Source of the DNA: a virus
Virus record (IMG/VR): IMGVR_UViG_3300008108_000271
Span: 1-27,578 of that record
DNA length: 27,578 nt
Reading direction: 5' to 3' (one strand)
A program made the position numbers and the translations under genes. Shown here one piece after another: positions 13,098-21,708 of the stretch. Numbering within the stretch: position 1 is the first letter of the stretch; each line of letters opens with the position of its first letter. The notes beneath the pieces are model-generated. The model was not told where the DNA came from. It did no database searches and saw only the letters and a list, made by a program, of their open reading frames with translations.

Positions 13098-13297
13098 CGT
13101 GCCTCCAGCGCGGCAGTCAGCGCCAGCAGCGCGTCAGTTCGAGTTGCGCCAGTGCCTGTGACCAGCGGCTCGCCGTCCATCTTGTCGGATGCGATGGCCG
13201 TCCACACGCCGTCAATCTGGTCAATGAGAATCACCTGCCAGCCGTGAGCGGCAGCCGCAGCCATTGCTGCGTCCAGTGCCTGAAGTTCAGCGTCCAT
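13094..13297 (-). CDS. hypothetical small protein (67 aa)
   Basis: The start is ATG 13297, sharing its A with the fibre TGA; a GTG three bases earlier is an alternative. The product has an N-terminal Ala-rich helix, a GWQVILIDQIDGVWTAIAS beta hairpin and a C-terminal helix (TRTDALLALTAALEA). This alpha-beta-alpha shape recurs in small phage proteins near tail fibres, but no function is known to me. Confidence 0.6.
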   Translation of the reverse strand: MDAELQALDAAMAAAAAHGWQVILIDQIDGVWTAIASDKMDGEPLVTGTGATRTDALLALTAALEAR

Positions 13298-15174
13298 CAC
13301 GCACCAATCCTTCCGACGCTTAGTGCTGGGTACACGCCAGCGACCACAACTGTGTTGAGCGCGCCGCCTGATTGCTGGATGGCAGACATTGTGACTAGGT
13401 CACCAGCGGCAAGATAAAGGTTTGTAGAGACAGATAGGATTGTTGAGCCGGCAGGCGAAGCAAGAACTTGAATCCCTCCGGCATCGCTACCATTGACAAT
13501 GATGTTGACTGCTCGCCGCCCAGTTGCGTTTGCGGCAAAGGCGATGTTTGCGGTGACGGCATAGAAGCCATCTTGACCAATGGCGATGCGGTCGTTGGCG
13601 TTGTTGAACCAACTCTTAGGGTCATAGGTTCCAGTGGTCGGTGTTGTGCTCGCTGTGTCTAGCAAGATTGTTGTTGAGGTGTTGTTCGTTAGCGACTGCG
13701 CCGCAGAAGCGACGCTCGCACGCGAGACATACAATGAGTTTGCACCACCGATAACTAAAGAGTCATCAGTCTTTAGCGTGTTGGCGGCAGAGCGATAAAG
13801 GTTTGTGTCCGCTCCGATTGTTAGTCCTGCACCAGCAGTCGTGGTTGTGATTGTGATCTGATCCTTATTAGCACTTGCGTCATCGATCTGCACGCTCCCA
13901 CCGACGGTCATATCCTGGTCAACCACTAGATTATCATTGACCTGCACGCTCCCAGAGGCGGTCAGGAGTGAGCTAACCACTAGCTTGCCCTCGACCTGCA
14001 CGCGCCCTGCGGTGGTAGTGGCTGGCTTTAGGTAGATGATGCCTGAGCCTGGACCACTCTTGACCGTTGCGCTTGTCACGGTGCCAGAGCCAGCCGTACC
14101 AGCGGAGGTGTAGGTGAAGGTGGTGCTGTTCGTCACCGTGACGATGTAGGTGCCGTTCATCGTCGTGCCAGCTGTGCCAGTGATGCCAGCGACCACCACC
14201 TCATCGCCAGTGCCGAAGGCGTGCGCGCGAGTGGTCACAATGGTCACAGTGCTACTAGTTCGATTTGCACTAGTCAGCGTGATTGTCTTGCCTTGGGTCG
14301 TAGCGTCCAAAGTAATGTCGCCGGATCGTGTGTCAAGGACCAACTTCGACTCGGAACCTACGACACCAAAGGTGGTCAAGGAAAGCCTGCCTGAAAGAAG
14401 AGAGAGCGCACCAGGGCCATATAGGTCAGGCAGGGTCTGATCGGTCACAAGGTATTGAATCTGCGAGCGGTCAATACGAAGTTCTGCAATGTCAAGTGTT
14501 GCGCTTGCAACTGATCCAGTTGCGTTTACTGAAAGTTTTATTAGGAGATATGCCGCGTCTGCCGGAGCAGATCCAGTACCGTTTGGATTAAGTCCGAATT
14601 CCGCTCCACTTCCAGCCGTTGCACCCACAACGGCAGCATTCATTGTCGACCCACTTAGATTTGCTAATGCGCTCGTGCCAGTCGTCGTTGATAGATCCGC
14701 TCTTACATATTCAGCAGAGAATGAGAGTCTATAGTTGGCTGATACCGTAGCCGCCGCAATAGCGACGCGCACCTGATTGCCGTAGGTTCGAGCCTCTGAT
14801 GTTGCGATTGGTACATAGCGCGTGAAATAGACTTCATCCGCATTGACTGCGTTGGTAAGCGTGAATCGCAGAACAGTCTGCCCAGGCGCAAGCGTGCTGT
14901 CCGCAATGCTCGCAACAATCCTGCCGCCTGAGTTATCCGTGAAACTGAAATACGGCAGAGGATTGCTTTCGCTAATAGCCCCAGTTGCGTCGTTAGGAAG
15001 CACTTCAAAGTCACCGTTTGCGACACCGGCTTGAATCTCACGCAGCGAGGCAGGACCGAAAAGTTGCGACTTCTCTCCATCGCTGTTGGTGCTGACAAGC
15101 GTCGCGCCGTTATCGGCGTTTACGCCACCCTCAAATGCGCCGAAGCCTTCTAGGTTTGTGCCGTACTTACCCAT
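13297..15174 (-). CDS. tail fibre or receptor-binding protein with C1q/TNF-like tip
   Basis: This is a 625-residue protein starting at ATG 15174 (GGAGAA upstream). Residues 1-50 form an attachment segment. Residues about 50-235 look like a jelly-roll carbohydrate-binding module (NGDFEVLPN opening). Residues 300-375 carry the beta-sandwich repeat AHAFGTGDEVVVAGITG...NGTYIVT, common in phage tail proteins. Residues 395-430 hold near-repeats of SVQVNDNL and SVQIDD that read as a trimeric beta-spiral shaft. Residues 495-618 resemble a C1q/TNF head (DGFYAVTANIAFAAN; GDLVTMSAIQQSGG). It lies next to the tail hub gene, so it is the best candidate for host recognition. Confidence 0.75.
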   Translation of the reverse strand: MGKYGTNLEGFGAFEGGVNADNGATLVSTNSDGEKSQLFGPASLREIQAGVANGDFEVLPNDATGAISESNPLPYFSFTDNSGGRIVASIADSTLAPGQTVLRFTLTNAVNADEVYFTRYVPIATSEARTYGNQVRVAIAAATVSANYRLSFSAEYVRADLSTTTGTSALANLSGSTMNAAVVGATAGSGAEFGLNPNGTGSAPADAAYLLIKLSVNATGSVASATLDIAELRIDRSQIQYLVTDQTLPDLYGPGALSLLSGRLSLTTFGVVGSESKLVLDTRSGDITLDATTQGKTITLTSANRTSSTVTIVTTRAHAFGTGDEVVVAGITGTAGTTMNGTYIVTVTNSTTFTYTSAGTAGSGTVTSATVKSGPGSGIIYLKPATTTAGRVQVEGKLVVSSLLTASGSVQVNDNLVVDQDMTVGGSVQIDDASANKDQITITTTTAGAGLTIGADTNLYRSAANTLKTDDSLVIGGANSLYVSRASVASAAQSLTNNTSTTILLDTASTTPTTGTYDPKSWFNNANDRIAIGQDGFYAVTANIAFAANATGRRAVNIIVNGSDAGGIQVLASPAGSTILSVSTNLYLAAGDLVTMSAIQQSGGALNTVVVAGVYPALSVGRIGA

Positions 15175-15176
15175 CG

Positions 15177-16604
15177 TTATTCTCCTCCGACAAGGACGCT
15201 CAGGCCCTTGAGATACTGCCGTCGGAAGTCTGCTTGGACTTCATACTCGACTTGATACGAGCCGCCGCCCTGAGCGAACCGCATCGTGATTGTAGGGATG
15301 TAGAGAATAGTGGACGAGAGGTCCAGCGCTGGTGCGGTCAGCTTCACATACTGGCCTGGGAGCCACGCCTTGACGAGCGTGTAGGTCGCAGCGGCAGTCA
15401 GTGCGTAGCCTTGGCTGTAGCCGTACTCCCAGTCAGGCGCGGAGGTCTGAGCGAGATCGCCACCAGCAATAGTGAACGAGACCGAGCGGATTGGCTTGCC
15501 GCGCGACACCATCGTGGCGCGAGCGAGCGAACCAATGGTGCCACCGCGATCTGCCTTGGCGACCACCTTTGGTGCGCTGAAGATTTCGTGTGGCAATGGG
15601 CCATTGCGCGCAGCCAGCCCTGCGCCGTTGCGGCTGTAGGTGCCGGTGTAGGTGCGAAAGTAGGGATCGTTGGTTGGTGCGGTAGGGAAGGTCTGGTTGC
15701 TGTCATAGCGCGCCAGCGTTGAGTCAGCCTGGACAAAGATACCCTTCACGATGTCCGAGTGATCAAGGTTGACCGTGAGATCGCGTGCCAGCAGGCGAGT
15801 CACGCTCGCCGCGCTACCTGTCTGCACGCTTGCAGGGTCAGTGACGATCTCTGCTGGTGCCGTCGCGTAAGTCGGAGCGGCAGTCTTTGGACCGTAGTTC
15901 AGGCGGCCGTCGCCATCAATCCAGTAGCGGTACTGCACATCGGCAATACCACCAGCCGCCTCTGCAATCTGATCAAGCGCGCTCTGAAGCGTCGTCGCCT
16001 TGAAGGTCTGCTTGCCAATGGTCTGCGCTGAGCCGCTAAAGACTGCGCGTGTAGAACCGCTGATCACGGCGGTATTCAGGATCTGTCGCGTGGTCGCGTC
16101 GTTGACCTGAGTATTGACTCGCGCCAATAGCGCGTTGATGTGGTCTCGATCAGTTGATGATGCGCCGCCCTGAGTGAAGGAGTCTACGAATGATGTGGCG
16201 CGGATGCCTGTCGTGCCGTTGCGAATGATGGTCTTACCGAGCCAGCCGTCTGCATCCTCAACGGTCACCGTTGCGCGCGAGCCAAGGCCGTTCTCCAACA
16301 AGACGGCATCAATGCCGGTGATGTAGCCCAAGAAGATTGGCGTGGTCGCGCTGTAGCGGCTGTCAAAGAACTGGACGCGCGCATTGTCGTAGACCGCGCC
16401 TGAGCGCCACCACGGTCCTGCTACTGGGGTCTTGGTCTCAATCACATCGAACTGCATTGAGCCACCGTTGCCGTCGCCTGAGAGCGTCAGCGAGAGACTG
16501 CCCAGATCAACATACGGCGTGGTCAGCGCGCTCGGAGCTGGGAGGTCCAGTAGGTTCGCGCCGCTGTCAACGCCAGCGACGATCAGGCTGAATGGGTTTG
16601 CCAT
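15177..16604 (-). CDS. minor tail protein, tail hub-like
   Basis: This 475-residue protein lies between the tape measure and fibre genes, the usual place for the distal tail or hub proteins. It is beta-rich with a GWLGKTIIRNG region and a DALDQIAEAAGG-like helix, consistent with the gp27/Tal-type hub fold, and ends in a YQVEYEVQADFRRQYL strand. ATG 16604 directly follows the tape measure TAA. The assignment is mainly positional; no enzymatic domain is visible. Confidence 0.65.
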   Translation of the reverse strand: MANPFSLIVAGVDSGANLLDLPAPSALTTPYVDLGSLSLTLSGDGNGGSMQFDVIETKTPVAGPWWRSGAVYDNARVQFFDSRYSATTPIFLGYITGIDAVLLENGLGSRATVTVEDADGWLGKTIIRNGTTGIRATSFVDSFTQGGASSTDRDHINALLARVNTQVNDATTRQILNTAVISGSTRAVFSGSAQTIGKQTFKATTLQSALDQIAEAAGGIADVQYRYWIDGDGRLNYGPKTAAPTYATAPAEIVTDPASVQTGSAASVTRLLARDLTVNLDHSDIVKGIFVQADSTLARYDSNQTFPTAPTNDPYFRTYTGTYSRNGAGLAARNGPLPHEIFSAPKVVAKADRGGTIGSLARATMVSRGKPIRSVSFTIAGGDLAQTSAPDWEYGYSQGYALTAAATYTLVKAWLPGQYVKLTAPALDLSSTILYIPTITMRFAQGGGSYQVEYEVQADFRRQYLKGLSVLVGGE

Positions 16605-17822
16605 TTAGCGACCGCGCTTGAAGGTGCCTGTTCGGTTGATCGAGTCGGTGACTACGGTGTCAACCTTGCCTGTGCCGATAAAGATGTTGTTGGTTGTGAC
16701 TCCGCCTCCCATCGGTGGAATAAAGGTTCCAGAGGCGACTGCGTTGGCGAGATACGGCGAGTATCCGGCGGAGGTTGTACCAGCCCTTCCAAGCGTTCCC
16801 TGTGCTGCGAAGAGCGTCTTGAGTCCAACGATAATGGCATCAATAGCAATCTTCATTGCCTGGAGCAGCAACTTCAATGGGGTCAGCGCGATTACCAAAC
16901 CCTGAACAGCAGTCTTGCTATCTGCGCCAAAGACTGAGAACAGTTCGCTGAATGATGCCGCTAGCGGTCGAACGGCATTGTCAATCAGGTCGGTGATGAC
17001 TGGACCAATCTGGCTGATGATGTCGCGGAATACTGGAAGGGCATCCTTGACAATGAAGGTCAGGAACTCATTCACCGCAGGCAGTAGGTCGTAGCCAAGT
17101 TTCTCCATTGCCTCAGCAAACTGAATCTGTGCCGCTGCAAATCGTCCACTGGTTGAGTTTGCCAGTTCGTCTGCAATGCCGCCGTACTTGGCGGTCGCAG
17201 CCGTGAGGATGTCTTGAATCGATACCTGCTGCTTGATGGCCTTGGTGGTCCGCACAGTAATCTTATGACCGAGTTCGTCTGTCTTGGTCTTATAGACAGT
17301 CTTCTTGACCGTCTTCTCTGTGGCGATGCCAAGTTCCTTGAGACCCTTGCCCTGACCCTGAGATGCCTTGCCAAGCGTCATCATTACCTCGGACAAGTCT
17401 TTGCCAGTGGCAGCGGAGATTTGTGCTGCGACGGCATTTGCCCTAAGGAGCAGTTCTTGGTCCTTGAAGAATCGTGAGCCGATTTCTAGCCCAGCGCGAA
17501 CCTGGTCATCCTCAATGCCAAGGCGAGCCATCGCGTTGATCTGCTCATCAATGCGGCCAGTCAGTTCAAGAACATTGAAGCCACGCTGCTTGAGCGCAGC
17601 GTTGAGAAGAATCGTTGAGCGCTCATCCTGAGCAGCAGCCTGAACGGCGTCGAGTGCAATCTTTCCGAGCGCTGCTGTTGCAGCAGAGGCGAAGCCGATA
17701 CCTACGGCAGCAAGTTTTCCAGCCGTTCCTAGTTTGCCAAGGCTATTATTGACTTTGCCAATCGCCTTAGAGGCAAGGTCCCTTGCCGTCAGCGCGAAGA
17801 CAATACCGCCGGTTGATGCCAC
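16605..17822 (-). CDS. tape measure protein (short)
   Basis: This 405-residue, mostly helical protein starts at GTG 17822 with AGGAGT upstream. It has a hydrophobic region at about residues 31-53 (LGTAGKLAAVGIGFASAATA), a long central helical region and a second set of hydrophobic helices (IVKDALPVFRDIISQIGPVITDLI; LLLQAMKIAIDAIIVGL). Tape measures set tail length at roughly 0.15 nm per residue, so about 60 nm is expected. A basic KTVKKTVYKTKTDELGHK segment interrupts the helix. Position after the chaperones and before the hub supports the call. Confidence 0.85.
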   Translation of the reverse strand: MASTGGIVFALTARDLASKAIGKVNNSLGKLGTAGKLAAVGIGFASAATAALGKIALDAVQAAAQDERSTILLNAALKQRGFNVLELTGRIDEQINAMARLGIEDDQVRAGLEIGSRFFKDQELLLRANAVAAQISAATGKDLSEVMMTLGKASQGQGKGLKELGIATEKTVKKTVYKTKTDELGHKITVRTTKAIKQQVSIQDILTAATAKYGGIADELANSTSGRFAAAQIQFAEAMEKLGYDLLPAVNEFLTFIVKDALPVFRDIISQIGPVITDLIDNAVRPLAASFSELFSVFGADSKTAVQGLVIALTPLKLLLQAMKIAIDAIIVGLKTLFAAQGTLGRAGTTSAGYSPYLANAVASGTFIPPMGGGVTTNNIFIGTGKVDTVVTDSINRTGTFKRGR

Positions 17823-17831
17823 GCTCTACTC

Positions 17832-18608
17832 CTATCCTGCTCTTAGGTTGGACATATTTGGTCTGATGCCAAAGACCCTTGCGTCTTGGCGCAGTTGCTG
17901 CACACGAGCGCTTGCAGCGATTGCCTTCACCTTGTCGCTTGCCTCTCGCTTGCTGCGTCCGAAGGCTTGCAGCGGCGTAAGTGGTCCGACATAGTCAGGC
18001 TTGTTCCAATGCTTGAGCGCTGGGTGTGATTGCCACTTCGCGGCCGTACCATTCGCGTACTCAATCTCCAGCCCTAGTACCTTAGCGCGCTTAGCCTCAT
18101 CGTTGAGTAGCAGCACCACAGTCGCGCCAAAGGCGTCCGCGCCCTTTTGATAATTTGCTTCTACAGCAGGGAAGACGAAGTTATTGCCTCGAGCTCCTGG
18201 GTGCTGAATCTTCCCCTGGTCGAACACCGAGTATCCAGCACCGGCTGCATCAAGACGACGATTGATCGCCTGACCGACCACATTGGTCTTTGGAATCGTG
18301 TGTGGCTTTGAGCCGTAGATTACGAAGCGCGCATACCAGGCTTGCTTCTTCCCCTGTGTAGGTCCGACGATAGCCCCAGGCCGCTGATAGCGAGAGCGGC
18401 GACCGCGCACGCTCTTGGCAAGTCCGCCAACATCTTTCGGCGCAGCGGCGCGGACATATGGCGCATAGGCACGAGCAGCATTGACAACGGCGAACTGCTC
18501 TAGCTTGCGAACGCCCTTCCAGCCAAGTGTCTTTAGGAAGACATCTTGCAGCGCTTTCGCCTCTGCTCGAATCTGCCCTTGCATCTTGATTTCTAGAGCG
18601 GCTGGCAT
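17832..18608 (-). CDS. HK97 gp10-like tail completion or neck protein
   Basis: This 258-residue protein starts at ATG 18608, sharing its A with the upstream TGA; the GTG three bases before is the other option. HK97-gp10-like blocks are GGLAKSVRGRRSRY, AWYARFVIYGSKPHTI and HPGARGNNFVFPAVEANY. A long insert and C-terminal extension make it almost twice the family's usual length. In most phages this gene lies between the connector and the tail terminator; here it sits between the chaperones and tape measure, so its role may be different. Confidence 0.6.
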   Translation of the reverse strand: MPAALEIKMQGQIRAEAKALQDVFLKTLGWKGVRKLEQFAVVNAARAYAPYVRAAAPKDVGGLAKSVRGRRSRYQRPGAIVGPTQGKKQAWYARFVIYGSKPHTIPKTNVVGQAINRRLDAAGAGYSVFDQGKIQHPGARGNNFVFPAVEANYQKGADAFGATVVLLLNDEAKRAKVLGLEIEYANGTAAKWQSHPALKHWNKPDYVGPLTPLQAFGRSKREASDKVKAIAASARVQQLRQDARVFGIRPNMSNLRAG

Positions 18609-18817
18609 CACTTCCCTTTCGGCTGCATCTCTGCGTGGATTGTCCAGGCAAGCAGCACTTGGTCGAGCGGTAGGCTCGCTACCTCATCTGGCCACATCCC
18701 AAACTTCTCGCCCAAGATGTGGAAGATGATTTCTGGCGGAGGCGCGATAGATTGTCCAATCGCCATCCGCTTGGCGGCGAGCCTTACTTGGGGTCCGGCT
18801 GATTTCCTTTGCCCCAC
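18608..18817 (-). CDS. second tail-assembly chaperone ORF, possibly made by frameshift
   Basis: This 69-codon ORF lies in the -1 frame relative to the upstream chaperone and overlaps its last 34 bases. Its only early start is GTG 18817, with a GAGG too close to it, and an internal ATG at MAIGQSI has weak signals. The central segment (IIFHILGEKFGMWPDEVASLPLDQVLLAW) resembles the short C-terminal domains of siphovirus chaperones. In this position the two are often joined by programmed frameshifting. No canonical slippery heptamer is present in the overlap; GGGCAAA and CCCCAAG are the nearest. Confidence 0.6.
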   Translation of the reverse strand: MGQRKSAGPQVRLAAKRMAIGQSIAPPPEIIFHILGEKFGMWPDEVASLPLDQVLLAWTIHAEMQPKGK

Positions 18818-19047
18818 GCCTCAAGCGTCTGTGTTAGCGCATCTACTGGTGCGTCCAACACATCGTCACAAGGGTTCCCATCTAGATCCTTGAAATTGTG
18901 CTTGACGATAAGTTTGCTAAACGCTTGAAGCGCCCTAATCGAATCGCCTGACTCCAAGTCCAACAGGATGCGAGCCGAGACCTGCTTACGCAGCTCAGCG
19001 GTCCAGCCTGCGAACTCACCCTCTAGCGCAATCTTGATCGTGTCCAT
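18784..19047 (-). CDS. tail assembly chaperone (gpG-like)
   Basis: This is an 87-residue protein starting at ATG 19047 with AGGAGGG upstream. It is acidic and helical (WTAELRKQVSARILLDLESGD; ALQAFSKLIVKHNF) and lies between the tail tube and tape measure, where the gpG-like chaperone is found. It should bind the tape measure during tail assembly. The call rests on position, size and the overlapping second ORF. Confidence 0.65.
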   Translation of the reverse strand: MDTIKIALEGEFAGWTAELRKQVSARILLDLESGDSIRALQAFSKLIVKHNFKDLDGNPCDDVLDAPVDALTQTLEAWGKGNQPDPK

Positions 19048-19082
19048 ATTGACCCTCCTACTAGCGCCCTAGGCGCTGCTCT

Positions 19083-20087
19083 TTACGGCGCTGTTGCCAG
19101 TGGCGAATCCACGATGATCTCAAGCGACTTGCCTGAGGTCGTGTCGAACGCCAGTCGGCAGGTGACCTCATTGACCACCACGCCGTCCATATCCGCCGAG
19201 AGCGGAACGACATTCTCAACTTCCCACGAGCCAAGAATCCAGACGCCGTAGTTGTCGGAGGTCGTGCCGTAGAGGCGCAGGAACTTCTGCGTGGCAATGT
19301 CGGTGATTGGGAATGAGGTGGTCGCCGCGCTGTTGCTCACGACCGTGAAGGTCAGCGTCGCATCGAGCACGCCGGTCAGCGCAGCCGTAGCTGCCGTCAG
19401 GCTGCCATCAAGCGCCGTCACCATTCCCACGCCAGTGGTCACCGAGAGGTTGAAGTTCATCACGCTGGCGAAGTCGGTTGCGCCAGTGCCGCTCTTGTCA
19501 GGGAAGTTCGTATCGGTGCTCAACTTCATCAGGCGGCCAGCCATCATTGGATTCTCTGGGAGTGCCGTTGGGAAGGCAAGCGCCGACGATGTGACCGTGG
19601 TCGCAGCGAAGGTTGCGCCGACTTGCAGGAGATTTGAAGCATCTGCTGAGAAGGTCACTTCAGTTGGAGCAGCATCGCGCACGAGATACTTCTGCACGCC
19701 ATCGCTGACAAGGAACGAGTAGAACACCAGTGTGTCGACATCGCCCTGTGTTGGCGACCAAGTCCAGGTATATGGCGACGCGGTGCCTGAGGTGCTTGCG
19801 CCGATTGCATCAAGGATGAGCGGAAGGGTGCGAAGCGATGCAGGGCCCTCTGTGATGGTCAGGACTGGTGCTCGTCCGGTGATCGTTGGTCGCCCAGCCT
19901 GAATGGCGGTGCGCTTACCAACTGAGGTCGTCTCGCCCAAGTCAACGGTCACGCCCAAGTCGAGCGCACCGATGGTCTCGTTGAACAAGACCTCGCCTGT
20001 CGCGGTGCCGATAGATGCGGCTGTGCCGAATGCAGCCTGCGACGCAGTAGCGATCCGCGTCAGAGCCTTTGCGCCGATTGTTGCCAT
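19083..20087 (-). CDS. major tail protein (tail tube)
   Basis: This 334-residue protein is beta-rich and high in Ala, Thr and Val. It begins with an IGAKALTRIATASQAAFG segment and carries repeated TLTITEGPASLRTLPLIL and EVTFSADASNLL-type strands typical of siphovirus tube proteins. It starts at ATG 20087 with AGGAGA upstream and sits directly after the tail terminator candidate. It should form stacked hexameric rings around the tape measure. Confidence 0.8.
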   Translation of the reverse strand: MATIGAKALTRIATASQAAFGTAASIGTATGEVLFNETIGALDLGVTVDLGETTSVGKRTAIQAGRPTITGRAPVLTITEGPASLRTLPLILDAIGASTSGTASPYTWTWSPTQGDVDTLVFYSFLVSDGVQKYLVRDAAPTEVTFSADASNLLQVGATFAATTVTSSALAFPTALPENPMMAGRLMKLSTDTNFPDKSGTGATDFASVMNFNLSVTTGVGMVTALDGSLTAATAALTGVLDATLTFTVVSNSAATTSFPITDIATQKFLRLYGTTSDNYGVWILGSWEVENVVPLSADMDGVVVNEVTCRLAFDTTSGKSLEIIVDSPLATAP

Positions 20088-20104
20088 CTCTCGATCTCCT
20101 TGCT

Positions 20105-20536
20105 CTACGCGGTGAAGGCGACCGTGTCATAGACGGTCACTTCCGCAGTTGCCTGCACCGTCAGGTAGTCCTGATCGGCGTATGTATCTGTGCCGAGTGT
20201 AGTACCAGTGACTGCGACCTGAACCGCGTTTCCACTAATGGTCACCGCTCCATCGAATGCAGTGCGGAGCCACGAGCGCCAAGTGTAAAGGTCGCGGTAC
20301 TTGTCATCCATCCGTGGGATAGGGAGCAGGTAGACCACGACATTGACCGTCAGCACCGTGGTGCGGTTGCCATTGCCGACGGTGATCTGGTCGCCACCTG
20401 GGAAGAGCACCGCGCACGGTACGACCGGCAGCGACTCAGGTGGCGTGGCGTATGCCTTTCGGAGCGTGTAGCCAGCAGGCTTTGTAACCGCCGTCAGGCG
20501 TGTTGCAATGGCATCAAGGATGGTCAGGTCGTTCAT
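20105..20536 (-). CDS. tail terminator-like protein
   Basis: This is a 143-residue protein whose ATG at 20536 overlaps the connector TGA (ATGA). The fold suggested is helix (LDAIATRLTAVTKPAGY), strands (TVLTVNVVVYLLP) and a C-terminal strand (LTVQATAEVTVYD), like the gpU/terminator family that caps the tail. Position between connector and tail tube supports it. A different neck role cannot be excluded. Confidence 0.65.
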   Translation of the reverse strand: MNDLTILDAIATRLTAVTKPAGYTLRKAYATPPESLPVVPCAVLFPGGDQITVGNGNRTTVLTVNVVVYLLPIPRMDDKYRDLYTWRSWLRTAFDGAVTISGNAVQVAVTGTTLGTDTYADQDYLTVQATAEVTVYDTVAFTA

Positions 20537-21132
20537 CGCGCCAAGCCGTTGCGCTTGCGGTACGGCTCAAGGATCAACGCAGCCTCTGGGTGCAGGGCGC
20601 GACTCATGCGGAGGATACCGCCGAGGTCTGCGGAACCCACGATGGCATATGGGCTTACCCTACTAGCCCAGACTGCATTTGCCTGGATGATTTCTGCTTG
20701 CTTGACCGCAGCAGGAACGCTAGGGAATCCGAACACGCCGACCACCTTCACGCCAAGGTAGACATCCTTAGGGAAGTTGCGCGGCCATGTGACGCTCGTG
20801 TCGATCTCGGTGTAGGGGAAACCGTCTAGCGCAGCATTGCGCGGAGCCAGCACATAGTCGGTGCCGCTCGTCCAGGTGGTCTCGTAGGTGCCGTTCGCGT
20901 CGTCATCTGTTTGGAGCGTGGTGACGCTGACGAGATCATCGGTCAGCACATACTCCCAGTCCTCAGCCGTGTAGTAGCGCGTCTCGGTCGCGGTGCCGAA
21001 GCCAGTCTTACGGTCGCAGTAGAGATCGATCAGCGTGTCGGTTGCGTCCAGTACAGCTTGAAGCGCGCTGTCATCCACCGTGTCGGTAATGCCGACAGCA
21101 GCCTTGAACTCAGAGAGCGTTGCGTAGGACAT
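20533..21132 (-). CDS. head-tail connector, gp6-like
   Basis: This 199-residue protein begins MSYATLSEFKAAVGITDTVDDSALQAVLDATDTLIDLYC, a typical N-terminal helical bundle of HK97 gp6/SPP1 gp15-type adaptors. A beta-rich middle (YYTAEDWEYVLTDDLVSVTTLQ) and C-terminal helices (VKQAEIIQANAVWASR) follow. It binds the portal ring. ATG 21132 follows the TAA of the previous gene with no gap. Confidence 0.8.
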   Translation of the reverse strand: MSYATLSEFKAAVGITDTVDDSALQAVLDATDTLIDLYCDRKTGFGTATETRYYTAEDWEYVLTDDLVSVTTLQTDDDANGTYETTWTSGTDYVLAPRNAALDGFPYTEIDTSVTWPRNFPKDVYLGVKVVGVFGFPSVPAAVKQAEIIQANAVWASRVSPYAIVGSADLGGILRMSRALHPEAALILEPYRKRNGLAR

Positions 21133-21402
21133 TTAGCGGCCTCCTGTGTGCATGACATAGAGCAACTCTGTGCCTGATGCTACCACTGCGTAGAGCTTGT
21201 CCGACTCTGGCAGCCAGATCTCGTGCATCTCATTCTTTGGCAGAGCGAAGCCAGTGGCGGTAGTCACATCGCTGTTGCCGAGATAGATCACATTGCCACC
21301 GGTAGGAGAGTGCAGGTAGACATAAGACGCGCCAACAAGCCCAGTTGCGATGAGCACTGGCTCAGTTCCGACGGTCTTTTGTGAGGCGATAATGGTTGCC
21401 AT
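21133..21402 (-). CDS. small beta-rich head protein
   Basis: This 89-residue, all-beta protein (TEPVLIATGLVGASYVYLHS; GNVIYLGNSDVTTATGFALP) has its ATG overlapping the TAA upstream (TAATG). Proteins of this sort near the capsid gene are often decoration or stopper proteins, but I cannot identify which. Tight coupling with its neighbours indicates a virion role. Confidence 0.6.
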   Translation of the reverse strand: MATIIASQKTVGTEPVLIATGLVGASYVYLHSPTGGNVIYLGNSDVTTATGFALPKNEMHEIWLPESDKLYAVVASGTELLYVMHTGGR

Positions 21403-21629
21403 TATTCCCCTTCAGGAGCGACGGCTGGCTCCGATTGCGAGATGGTAGCAGTCCTCATACCCTTTGATACTTTCGCGCGCTCTACGAGCCGCGTTGGTGC
21501 TTCTGCGTCGACATCTGCAACAGCCTCAGCCAAGGCAAACCCAATCAGGCTCTCCGCCTCTGCTTGTGGCAGGTCAACGATTGAGCCGCTCGGATATTCA
21601 CCGCGTCGCTTGCAAAGTCGAACGAGCAT
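21402..21629 (-). CDS. small head-region protein
   Basis: This is a 75-residue protein starting at ATG 21629 (AGGAGA upstream). The N-terminus (VRLCKRRGEYPSGSIVDLPQAEAESLIGFALAE) matches a widespread small phage protein found just after the capsid gene: strand, glycine turn, then a helix. The C-terminal half is acidic and disordered. Function is unknown. Confidence 0.6.
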   Translation of the reverse strand: MLVRLCKRRGEYPSGSIVDLPQAEAESLIGFALAEAVADVDAEAPTRLVERAKVSKGMRTATISQSEPAVAPEGE

Positions 21630-21652
21630 TAGTTCTCCTTACTTGCGGTTCA

Positions 21653-21676
21653 GGGGAGCCGCCGAAGCGGCTCCCC
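21653..21676 (-). terminator. UUCG-loop hairpin after the capsid gene
   Basis: A perfect 10-bp stem (GGGGAGCCGC with GCGGCTCCCC) is closed by a C(TTCG)G tetraloop on the coding strand, the most stable class of RNA hairpin. It lies 33 bases after the capsid stop. It lacks a U-tract, so it may act as a partial terminator or as a 3' stabiliser of capsid mRNA. Confidence 0.75.
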
Positions 21677-21708
21677 ATCCCCACTGACTAAACCTAGCTA
21701 CTGACGGA

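Noticed and set aside
15135-15722. Plus-strand ORFs across 15135-15722 and 20069-20761
   Set aside because: They are antisense to clear tail and connector genes and have no recognisable domain.
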